A stretch of DNA of 12,555 bases from Thermoplasmata archaeon (GTDB lineage Archaea; Thermoplasmatota; Thermoplasmata; Lutacidiplasmatales; UBA184), in assembly GCA_030043405.1 (NCBI GenBank), contig JASHXS010000042.1, forward strand, positions 1 to 12,555, in the 5' to 3' direction. The notes beneath the pieces were generated by a model. It was given only the letters and a program-made list of their open reading frames with translations. It ran no database searches and had not been told where the DNA came from. The position numbers were made by a program, and so were the translations under genes. Below are positions 1 through 6,151 of this stretch, piece by piece (positions within the stretch are counted from its first letter, which is position 1; every line of letters begins with the position of its first letter).

Positions 1-131
1 CGCGTCCCCGCACCGCCGGGCTAGAAAGCGGTTGGTCCCGTCCCCCGGCTGGGGATACCCGTCCCGCCTAGGACTCTCGAGGTTCGCGCGGGTGGAGCGG
101 GCACGGGCGCTTCAGTCGACAGAATCGACAC

Positions 132-153
132 TTCTCCCGCGCCAGCGGGGGGA
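132..153 (+). repeat. GC-rich hairpin upstream of the aldo/keto reductase
   Basis: Bases 132-140 pair with 145-153 around a four-base GCCA loop, giving nine pairs of which two are G-T (G-U in RNA). No T-run follows, so it does not look like a classical terminator. It may be the 3' end structure of an upstream plus-strand transcript, or simply chance in GC-rich DNA. Confidence 0.3.
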
Positions 154-237
154 TCGGCTTGCGCAGGCGGCCGTATTTTCGGCGCGGCATCGGCCCCGCT
201 CGAGCGGTCCGTCGGTAATACGATAGCCGTCCGCAGG

Positions 238-246
238 CTCTTTAGG
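238..246 (+). promoter_or_regulatory. Candidate TATA box for the aldo/keto reductase gene
   Basis: The stretch CTCTTTAGG is centred about 25 bases before the GTG at 267, the usual archaeal TATA-to-start distance for a leaderless transcript. It resembles the CTTTTAG box ahead of thrS. A second AT-rich stretch at 215-222 would place transcription start near 243 instead. No Shine-Dalgarno precedes 267, which favours the leaderless reading. Confidence 0.35.
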
Positions 247-266
247 GTCCGACGGGCCGCGGGGGT

Positions 267-1373
267 GTGGAGCCGTTGGCTGGTAGCGCCTCCCGGGACG
301 GGACCCGCGGGTTCCAACTCCGGGCGGTCTCCCACCGGAAGCTGCCGCCCGCGCACTTCCGACCGGCGCCGGGAGGACTGGAACTGTCCTCCCTCGGGGT
401 GGGGACGTACCTGGGACCCGCCGACCGTCGGACCGACGTCGCGGTCGAACAGGCGGTCCGCATCGCGGTGGGCAGCGGTCGCGTGAACGTACTGGACACC
501 GCCATCAACTACCGCCACCAGCGGGCCGAGCGCAGCGTGGGACGCGCCCTCCGACACCTGGTGGAGGAGTCCCAAGTGGCTCGGGAAGAGCTGTTCGTGG
601 CCACGAAGGCCGGTTATCTCGCCCCGGACGGGGAAGCAGGCCGGTCCCCTCAACAATGGGTCCAGGAGGAACTGGTCGACCGGGGCGTTCTGGCCGTGGA
701 GGACATCGTCGATGGCTCTAACGCGATGAGCCCGCGCTACCTCCGCGATCAGGTCGAGCGCAGTCGCCAAAACCTGGGAGTGGCGACCCTCGACCTGCTG
801 TACCTTCACAACGTGGCCGACGCCCAGATCCCTGCGGTGGGCCCGGTCGAATTCGAACGACGCTTGGGCGCCGCTTTCGAAGTCCTCGAGGAGCTCCGGA
901 GGGCGGACGCGCTGCGGAGCTACGGGCTGGCCACCTGGGAGTGTCTCCGGGACTCTCCCGCCTCCCCCGGCCACTTCGACCTCGAACGCGCGGTCGAGAT
1001 CGCCCGCGACGTCGGCGGTCCCGACCACGGCTTCCGTTTCGTCCAGTTCCCCTTCAACGTCGCCATGCCCGAAGCGGCGCGTGCCCTCACCCAGCGCGTC
1101 GGAGACGCCCGCTGCACGCTTTTCGAAGCGGTCCAGCGGCTCGGGCTCGGCGCGTTCACGAGCGTTCCGCTCCTCCAGGGGCAACTGGCCCAACACGGTC
1201 CGACTCGCGCCGGACTAAGTCGGGCGCAGACCGCGATCCAGTTCGCTCGCTCCGCGTCGGGAACGATCGGCCCGCTCGTGGGGCAGAAGCGGGCCGAACA
1301 CCTGTCGGAGGACCTCGAGGTCGCGTCCCTCCCGCCGTGGGACCACGCTACGTTCGCTTCGATGCTCGAGTAG
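267..1373 (+). CDS. Aldo/keto reductase family oxidoreductase
   Basis: This is a 368-residue cytosolic NAD(P)H-dependent oxidoreductase of the aldo/keto reductase superfamily, a TIM barrel that reduces carbonyls or oxidises alcohols. The substrate cannot be told from sequence. The catalytic tetrad is visible: D77 and Y82 (in LDTAINYRHQ), K114 (in VATKAGY) and H181 (in LLYLHN). The strand GLELSSLGVGTYLG at 37-50 is the usual first barrel strand. The motif GPLVGQKRAEHLSEDLE near the C terminus is the typical cofactor-phosphate region. No C-terminal Fe-S ferredoxin extension is present. The start is a GTG. The roughly 35 residues ahead of the first barrel strand fit a subgroup with a longer N terminus, so I kept this start, but it is not certain. 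The gene ends 7 bases before the convergent rad50 stop, and no functional link to that gene is suggested. Confidence 0.88.
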   Translation: MEPLAGSASRDGTRGFQLRAVSHRKLPPAHFRPAPGGLELSSLGVGTYLGPADRRTDVAVEQAVRIAVGSGRVNVLDTAINYRHQRAERSVGRALRHLVEESQVAREELFVATKAGYLAPDGEAGRSPQQWVQEELVDRGVLAVEDIVDGSNAMSPRYLRDQVERSRQNLGVATLDLLYLHNVADAQIPAVGPVEFERRLGAAFEVLEELRRADALRSYGLATWECLRDSPASPGHFDLERAVEIARDVGGPDHGFRFVQFPFNVAMPEAARALTQRVGDARCTLFEAVQRLGLGAFTSVPLLQGQLAQHGPTRAGLSRAQTAIQFARSASGTIGPLVGQKRAEHLSEDLEVASLPPWDHATFASMLE

Positions 1374-1380
1374 CGGAGGG

Positions 1381-3933
1381 TCACCCGAGCGGGGTCGGCG
1401 ACCCGCCGGACTCCCGCAACACGGAGGTCCCGCCCTCCTTCTCCACGACGACCACTCGGTCGGCGACGGACTCGAGCTGTCGTTCGTGCGACACCAGAAG
1501 TACCTGGGGCAGGTCGAGCGTCTGGAGCAACTGCCCCATACTCTGGACCTGCTCCGGCGAGAAACCGTCCGTCGGCTCGTCCAGCAACAAGGCATCGAAC
1601 CTCAATCCGCCGAGCGATCGGACGACCTGGGAGAGAGCCAGGCGGTACGCCAGGGCCAAGCTGGTGCGTTCGCCTCCGCTCAGTGCCTCCGCCGGAGTCT
1701 CGACGCCCCGGATCTCGGCGGCCGGGGAGAAAGTCGCATCGGTCACGGCGACCAGGTCCGGGTCGTCCATCAGCGACGCGAAGCACGCCCGGAAGTTCCG
1801 CTCGAACTCGGACTGCGCCCGCTCCAGCACGCGACGTTCCATGGTCAGGACCGCTTCGTGGAACGCGGTCGCCAGCCACTCCGCCTTCGAATCGACCGTA
1901 CCGCTCTGGGAGGAGAGTTCCTCCCGTCGACGGTGAGCCTCCGCCGCGCGCGTGCGACGATGTTCGGCACTTTCGAGGCGACCTCGAAGGCGTCCCCGCT
2001 CCTCCGCGAGACGCTGCCGCTCGTCCTCCCGGTTCCGAACCTCCAGGCGTCGTGCCTCCGCCTCTCGCCGTAGGGCCGGTTCGTCCGCGAGTTGATCCTC
2101 GAGGCCACGGACCTCCTGGGACCGAAGCTGCTGCGACCGAGCGAGAGACTCCCGTTCCGCGCGGGCCCGGCCTTCCTCGGTGCGGAGCAATTCGGCCTGG
2201 TCCCGCAAGGCCATCAACCGGGACTCCGCGCCCCGAGCCCCTTCGACGTCTTTCCGGGCCGCTTGGAGCGAGGCCTGGGTGCGGCGGTGTTCCTCGCGGA
2301 CGGAATTCAGCGCGCGGGTGGGGTCGCCGAGCGACGCCAACTGACCGTCCAGGGTCTCGACGTCGATGGAAGCCTGGCGAAATCGGGTCTCGAGTGCCGC
2401 CAGTCGGGCCCGACTCCGGTCCAGCCCGGCCTCGACTTCTCGACGTCGACGCTCCCGGCCCTCCCAGGCCTCGTGGTCCCGGACGTACTGCTCGAAGGAG
2501 CGGTGGGCCGCGTCCCTTCGCCCCGCCTCAGCCTGAGCTTCCGCGTATTGGTGTTCGGCCGCTCGCACGGCGGATCGCGCGTCGGCCTCGTGGGCTTCGA
2601 ATTCCTCCGCCCGGACAGTCTGATGGCATCGGGGACAGACGCCCCCCGCCACCAGCTCGGAGAGCTCCGCCAGGCCCTGTCGGGCCAGCGCCAACCTCTC
2701 TCCCGCGACGCGTTCCGCCCCCCGAGCCTCCGCGAGTCTCACGTCCGAGCCGTTTGCGGGATCGATGGACGGCGGGGTGGGCTCGCGAGCTTCTCCCTCC
2801 CCGGCGAGGTCGCCGAGCGCCCGGCTCGATCGCGCGACCTCCTGCTGCACCTGGGCGAGGTCGTCCTGGCAGCGACCCAGCTCGGCGAAGCGGGCCTCCC
2901 GGAGGGCTCGCGTGCGGTTCCAGTTCGACTCGGCGGCGGACTGCTGCTCGACTTCGCTCCCGAGCCGGACGAAGCGCGCCTCGGTGGCCTCCCAGGTCGC
3001 CAGGAGCTTCGGGAGGTCGCCGGCCGTCGCGGCCACCTTCGCCTGCTCCTCCCCCAGTCGCTCCAGTTCCTCCTCGCGCTCCCGCGAGTGGCGCGTTGAA
3101 TCGGCGAGTCGCCGTTGGACGTCCCCCACCTGCTGGGTGAGGACCCCGAGACGCTCGCGGAGCCCGCTGACGGCCGCCAGTCGCGTGTCGGCCGACGCGC
3201 TCGCCGCGCGCGCGGCCCCGATCACCCGGTCGACCGCTTCGAGCGATTCGTCGACGCGAGCCGAGGCCCCGCGGAGCCCGGCGAACTCGGTGGTGGCGGC
3301 GTCGAGGTCCTCCGCGAATTCCCGGAGGGTCAGGGCTTGCGCCCGAAGTGACTGGGCGGTCTGACGCAAGTCCCGGGCCACTTCCTTCGCATTCTCCGCC
3401 GCGAGGTGATAGCGCTCAACCCCCAACGCACGTCGGACCGTCTCGAGGCGTTCCACCGGCGGGGCCGCGAGAATCTCCCGCATCTGCTCTTGGGGCACGT
3501 AAACCGCCCAGCGCCAGAGATCAGAGTGGGCGCGGGGATTCGGGTTGTCACGGAAGCCCAGGAGCTCGATCACCCGGGCCCGGAGCTCGGTGGACGAGTA
3601 CGCGGTCGCCGCACCGTCCTCGCGGAAGACCAGGCGGCCGGGCTCGAAGGCTTCCCGGCCCCGTCGGCGTACCCGACGGAAACTGCGTTCGATCTCGAAC
3701 TGGTGCCCGGCGTCTTCCAGCGCGACGAGTACTGTCGACTCCGCGGCCCCGTGGCGGACCAGGAAGGTGGCCTCGATCTCGGCGGTCCCGAACAACGCCA
3801 TCTCGATGGCATACAGGAGGCTCGTCTTACCGGAACCCACATCGCCCACGAGCAGGGTCGTCCCACCCGAGAGCTCGAGTCGGGCGTGCTCGTAACTGCG
3901 GATGTTCCGAACTTCGACGCGCCGGAGCTGCAT
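1381..3933 (-). CDS. rad50: DNA double-strand break repair ATPase Rad50
   Basis: This is an 850-residue SMC-like ATPase, the partner of Mre11 in processing DNA ends. ATP binding closes the two heads and controls nuclease access. Visible parts are Walker A GDVGSGKT at 30-37, Q-loop YVPQEQ at 145-150, long charged coiled coils from about 175 to 430 and 440 to 690, a zinc hook CPRC at 433-436 for hook-to-hook dimerisation, ABC signature LSGGE at 751-755, Walker B with D785 and E786 in LLLDEPTDGF, and switch H816 in VSHERQ. The length is close to other archaeal Rad50 proteins and shorter than bacterial SbcC. A proline-rich break (residues 385-395) interrupts the first coil before the hook. The start lies 3 bases past the mre11 stop, and that stop TGA sits inside the GGTGAGG ahead of the ATG, so translation is probably coupled. 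Confidence 0.95.
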   Translation of the reverse strand: MQLRRVEVRNIRSYEHARLELSGGTTLLVGDVGSGKTSLLYAIEMALFGTAEIEATFLVRHGAAESTVLVALEDAGHQFEIERSFRRVRRRGREAFEPGRLVFREDGAATAYSSTELRARVIELLGFRDNPNPRAHSDLWRWAVYVPQEQMREILAAPPVERLETVRRALGVERYHLAAENAKEVARDLRQTAQSLRAQALTLREFAEDLDAATTEFAGLRGASARVDESLEAVDRVIGAARAASASADTRLAAVSGLRERLGVLTQQVGDVQRRLADSTRHSREREEELERLGEEQAKVAATAGDLPKLLATWEATEARFVRLGSEVEQQSAAESNWNRTRALREARFAELGRCQDDLAQVQQEVARSSRALGDLAGEGEAREPTPPSIDPANGSDVRLAEARGAERVAGERLALARQGLAELSELVAGGVCPRCHQTVRAEEFEAHEADARSAVRAAEHQYAEAQAEAGRRDAAHRSFEQYVRDHEAWEGRERRRREVEAGLDRSRARLAALETRFRQASIDVETLDGQLASLGDPTRALNSVREEHRRTQASLQAARKDVEGARGAESRLMALRDQAELLRTEEGRARAERESLARSQQLRSQEVRGLEDQLADEPALRREAEARRLEVRNREDERQRLAEERGRLRGRLESAEHRRTRAAEAHRRREELSSQSGTVDSKAEWLATAFHEAVLTMERRVLERAQSEFERNFRACFASLMDDPDLVAVTDATFSPAAEIRGVETPAEALSGGERTSLALAYRLALSQVVRSLGGLRFDALLLDEPTDGFSPEQVQSMGQLLQTLDLPQVLLVSHERQLESVADRVVVVEKEGGTSVLRESGGSPTPLG

Positions 3934-3936
3934 TCC

Positions 3937-5220
3937 TCACCCGGTCGAAGTCTCCGGCGCACCCAAGAGTCGGCGGGCGCCGGTCCGTCGGAGGCTCGCG
4001 TAGTCCAAGTTCGACTGCCCTTCGGCTTTCGGGGTCCCCAACTCCCGCAGGAGCTCCTGGACGAGGCGGGGCCCCGTCGTCGGGTCGAGCCAGTCCGGTG
4101 GATGGGAAGCGACATCGACCAGCCGGTGGATCTCCTCGGACTCGATCGTACTCTCCGTGACGGGGACGCCCGGCGCCGGGCTATTCTCCCCGAGCGACGA
4201 GACATCGATCTGGACCGTGAGCCCTGCCGAGCGTACGTCCTCGGCGACCGCCCCGAACTCCTTCGAAGTCAGGCGCCCGCCCGCCAGGACCCCGCGCAAT
4301 CGAGGCAGGACCAGCGCACCCGCGACGGGCGCGGAGCCCCGGATCCGGGCGGCGATGCGCTCCGGTACGGCGTCGGAGGTCAAGCCGGTGACGTCCACGT
4401 CCAGGGACACGATGTCCCCGGGTCGCACGACGTCCAGGAACTCCGCCGCGGGTCGTCCCCCCTCCACCGTGACGATGACGACGCCCCGGTGGGACCCGGC
4501 CGCCTCCCCAATCTCGAGGTCGGTCCGGCTCGTACCGAACACCGCTCCGGGGTTGACGAGGAGCCCGCCGCCAGGACCGGATCCCGTGTAGGTCGCGTGA
4601 ATGTGCCCACCGGCGTAGTAATCCACGCCGGCCGGGAGTTCCTCCCGCCGGACCCCACGCACCTTGTCGCGAAGCGAGGCGGGAAGGAAGTCTTCGACAG
4701 CCGCGTGGAACTGGAAGATCCGGAACCCGCCGGAGTCCCGAAACCCCGACGCGTCCATGGAGCGGTAGTAGTCGCGGTCGAGCCCATGGGAGCGACCGGA
4801 AACCCCGGCGATCCGGGCGCCGGTCGGCTCGTCCACGAGCCACGGAAGCGTCCAGGCCTCCCCCTCGGGTCGGACCGACTCCGGGGCAACCCGAACGAAG
4901 ATCCCCGCTTCGGCGAGTACGTCCAACCAGCTGGTCCGGTGCGCGACGTAATCGTGCGAACCGTAGATGGCGTAGACGCGCCGGCCGGACGCCACGAAGC
5001 GCCGCAAGGCGGCGGCCACGGGGGCCACCTCGGCCGGCTCGGGGTCCGGTGTGTGGAAGAGGTCGCCCGAGATGAGCAGGAAATCGACCTCCCGCTCGCC
5101 CGCCAGTTCGATCGCGCGCACCACGGCGGCCCGCAGGCGACCGCGCAGTTCGGGATTCCGAGCCCACGCGCCCACGTGGGCGTCCGCGAGGTGGGCGAAC
5201 GAGAACCGATCCCGGCCCAT
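3937..5220 (-). CDS. mre11: DNA double-strand break repair nuclease Mre11
   Basis: This is a 427-residue metallophosphoesterase-fold nuclease, the Mn-dependent exo/endonuclease subunit of the Mre11-Rad50 complex. Phosphoesterase motifs appear in order: DAH at 13-15, GDLFH at 52-56, GSHD at 87-90, FH with H172, and GGHIH at 204-208 with H206 and H208. The third motif is normally GNHD, where the Asn binds a metal; here it is Ser88. The catalytic-type His89 is kept. Residues from about 215 form the capping domain. The C-terminal 60 or so residues (WLDPTTG to the end) would hold the helices that bind the base of the Rad50 coils, by family analogy. The gene follows a small membrane-protein gene by 9 bases and precedes rad50 by 3, so all three are probably co-transcribed. 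Archaeal Mre11 lengths are similar, so the protein looks complete. Confidence 0.94.
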   Translation of the reverse strand: MGRDRFSFAHLADAHVGAWARNPELRGRLRAAVVRAIELAGEREVDFLLISGDLFHTPDPEPAEVAPVAAALRRFVASGRRVYAIYGSHDYVAHRTSWLDVLAEAGIFVRVAPESVRPEGEAWTLPWLVDEPTGARIAGVSGRSHGLDRDYYRSMDASGFRDSGGFRIFQFHAAVEDFLPASLRDKVRGVRREELPAGVDYYAGGHIHATYTGSGPGGGLLVNPGAVFGTSRTDLEIGEAAGSHRGVVIVTVEGGRPAAEFLDVVRPGDIVSLDVDVTGLTSDAVPERIAARIRGSAPVAGALVLPRLRGVLAGGRLTSKEFGAVAEDVRSAGLTVQIDVSSLGENSPAPGVPVTESTIESEEIHRLVDVASHPPDWLDPTTGPRLVQELLRELGTPKAEGQSNLDYASLRRTGARRLLGAPETSTG

Positions 5221-5229
5221 TCCAGCCGC

Positions 5230-5634
5230 CTACTTGGGGGCGGCCGACTTCGGGCTCGCGGTGGCCGGGGCGTTCGGCTCCTGCAGCTTCCGCGTCATGG
5301 CGGCCAGGAGCCCCGCGCCCGCCCCCATGGTAAGGAGGCCCAGGATCAGGAAGTCGTCCGAGGAACCCCCGGCCGCGACCGGCGGGGGAGGCGGCGGAGG
5401 GAGGGTCGAAGTCGAGGTAGAGGCGGCGGCGCTCGCTTGAGCGAGGGCGGCGAGGCGACCCGCTTCGCTCCGACTGAGCGACGCCTGCATCAGGTTGAAC
5501 AGCTCCGTGGCCTCTTCCATCGTGATCTGGCGGTTTCTCAGCCGACCTACCAGGTAGGCGTATCGGGCGTTTCGACCGCCCGGGCTGGGTGTACTGGCGG
5601 CGGAGTCGGTCGTGGGGTCCGACGGGTTGTACAT
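5230..5634 (-). CDS. Small proline-rich single-TM protein at the head of the mre11-rad50 operon
   Basis: I do not recognise this protein. From the ATG it has 134 residues; an in-frame GTG three codons upstream (5641-5643) would give 137. Numbered from the GTG, it has a polar Ser/Pro/Thr N terminus, a conserved-looking helical segment at about 24-53 (RNARYAYLVGRLRNRQITME and on to NLMQ), an Ala/Ser/Thr stretch, a run of seven prolines at 82-88, a hydrophobic segment at about 98-116 (FLILGLLTMGAGAGLLAAM) and a basic, Ala/Pro-rich tail. The positive residues after the segment suggest that the C terminus faces the cytoplasm, though topology is uncertain. The helical segment looks like a short amphipathic interaction domain. 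Its stop is 9 bases before mre11, so it is probably translated from the same transcript and could tether or modulate the complex. That role is inference only. Confidence 0.75.
   Translation of the reverse strand: MYNPSDPTTDSAASTPSPGGRNARYAYLVGRLRNRQITMEEATELFNLMQASLSRSEAGRLAALAQASAAASTSTSTLPPPPPPPVAAGGSSDDFLILGLLTMGAGAGLLAAMTRKLQEPNAPATASPKSAAPK
5627..5634 (+). promoter_or_regulatory. Weak candidate TATA element for the 5656 gene
   Basis: TTGTACAT is centred about 25 bases before the ATG at 5656, as expected for a leaderless archaeal start, but its match to a TATA box is poor. It overlaps the start codon of the divergent gene. Confidence 0.22.
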
Positions 5635-5655
5635 GGCGCCCACGAGCCTACACCG

Positions 5656-6105
5656 ATGTCAGATTTGAAGCCGCTGCGTGGGGCGGACGAGGAGGATGCT
5701 CCGAGACGTTATGCGAAGGGCCGGTCTCCGGCCGACATGAGCCCCCCTGCGGAGGCGAGCCCGACGGAGCCGACCGAGCGCGACCGCCATGTGCACGTCC
5801 GACTCTCGGATGGCCGGACCTCCGTCTACGACCTGATCACAGAGTACCTCGAGGCGGCGGGGAAAGCGCCTGACTGGTACTGGCGGACCGCCGGGCGGCT
5901 CGAGGGGAACGAGGCTGACAACCTCGAAGACCTGATCGCGAACGCCTTCGAAGCCGGCGCCTTCGCCGCGCACGACCACCCCGAGGACCTCGAGTTCAAG
6001 TGGGTCACCGAGGAGGAGTGCGAGCGGGAGCGGAAGCGGGAAGAGCGCGGCGAACAGCGCGAAGCCGCGAAGAAGGACCGGTCGAGCCTGAGCCACTACG
6101 CGTAG
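5656..6105 (+). CDS. Highly charged hypothetical protein
   Basis: I do not recognise this 149-residue protein, which is probably cytosolic. Residues 1-45 are polar and look disordered. Residues 46-115 look folded, running from HVHVRLSDGRTSVYDLITEY through a Trp/Tyr-containing stretch (APDWYWRTAGRLEG) to acidic helices. Residues 118-143 are a dense run of Glu, Arg and Lys, probably one charged helix. There is no membrane segment, no signal peptide and no metal motif. The reading frame continues open far upstream, antisense to mre11, so the start is a judgement. The ATG at 5656 has no Shine-Dalgarno and would be leaderless; the alternative ATG at 5737 gives 122 residues and has its own weak AT-rich element at 5708-5715. 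The gene diverges from the mre11 operon and converges with hppA, 46 bases away. Confidence 0.68.
   Translation: MSDLKPLRGADEEDAPRRYAKGRSPADMSPPAEASPTEPTERDRHVHVRLSDGRTSVYDLITEYLEAAGKAPDWYWRTAGRLEGNEADNLEDLIANAFEAGAFAAHDHPEDLEFKWVTEEECERERKREERGEQREAAKKDRSSLSHYA
5662..5669 (-). promoter_or_regulatory. Candidate TATA box for the mre11-rad50 operon
   Basis: On the minus strand this reads TTCAAATC and is centred about 25 bases before 5641, placing transcription start between the GTG (5643) and the ATG (5634) of the first operon gene. It lies inside the first codons of the divergent gene if that gene starts at 5656. Confidence 0.35.
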
Positions 6106-6151
6106 GCCGCCAGCCCCGGAGCGGGGGCGGGGCCGGATCGGCGGGACGACC

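Larger units (their letters stand above)
1..266. other. Leading intergenic region, no gene supported
   Basis: No reading frame here looks like a gene. A plus-strand frame open from the left edge ends at a TAG at 22-24 (last residues RVPAPPG), so a gene may enter from outside the window, but eight codons cannot establish this. A GC hairpin lies at 132-153, a direct repeat of TCGACA lies at 116-121 and 125-130, and TATA-like stretches occur near 172-179, 215-222 and 238-246. The last of these is best placed for the downstream reductase gene. No tRNA or other RNA fold was recognised. Confidence 0.5.

Noticed and set aside
1..266. Possible tRNA or other structured RNA in the leading region, prompted by a GGTTCG-like stretch near 80
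   Set aside because: No acceptor stem, anticodon arm or complete T-loop could be paired around it.
21..1196. 391-codon minus-strand frame opposite the aldo/keto reductase
   Set aside because: The plus-strand frame has the full catalytic tetrad; the opposite frame has no family features.
1381..5643. Reading the repair pair as bacterial SbcC-SbcD
   Set aside because: The ATPase is 850 residues, shorter than typical SbcC, its Walker B region LLLDEPTDGF has the archaeal Rad50 form, and archaeal-style promoters surround it. A tree would settle it, so a bacterial origin is unlikely but not excluded.
3406..5655. Plus-strand frame open for about 750 codons before the charged-protein gene, antisense to mre11 and rad50
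   Set aside because: It is antisense to two clearly recognised genes and its translation is Arg/Pro/Gly-rich without family motifs. Long antisense frames are expected with this G+C-rich codon use. Only the part from 5656 is kept.
6113..6128. Short GC hairpin between the convergent charged-protein and hppA genes, considered as a terminator
   Set aside because: There are only five pairs with a six-base loop and no T-run on either strand, so it is indistinguishable from chance in GC-rich DNA.
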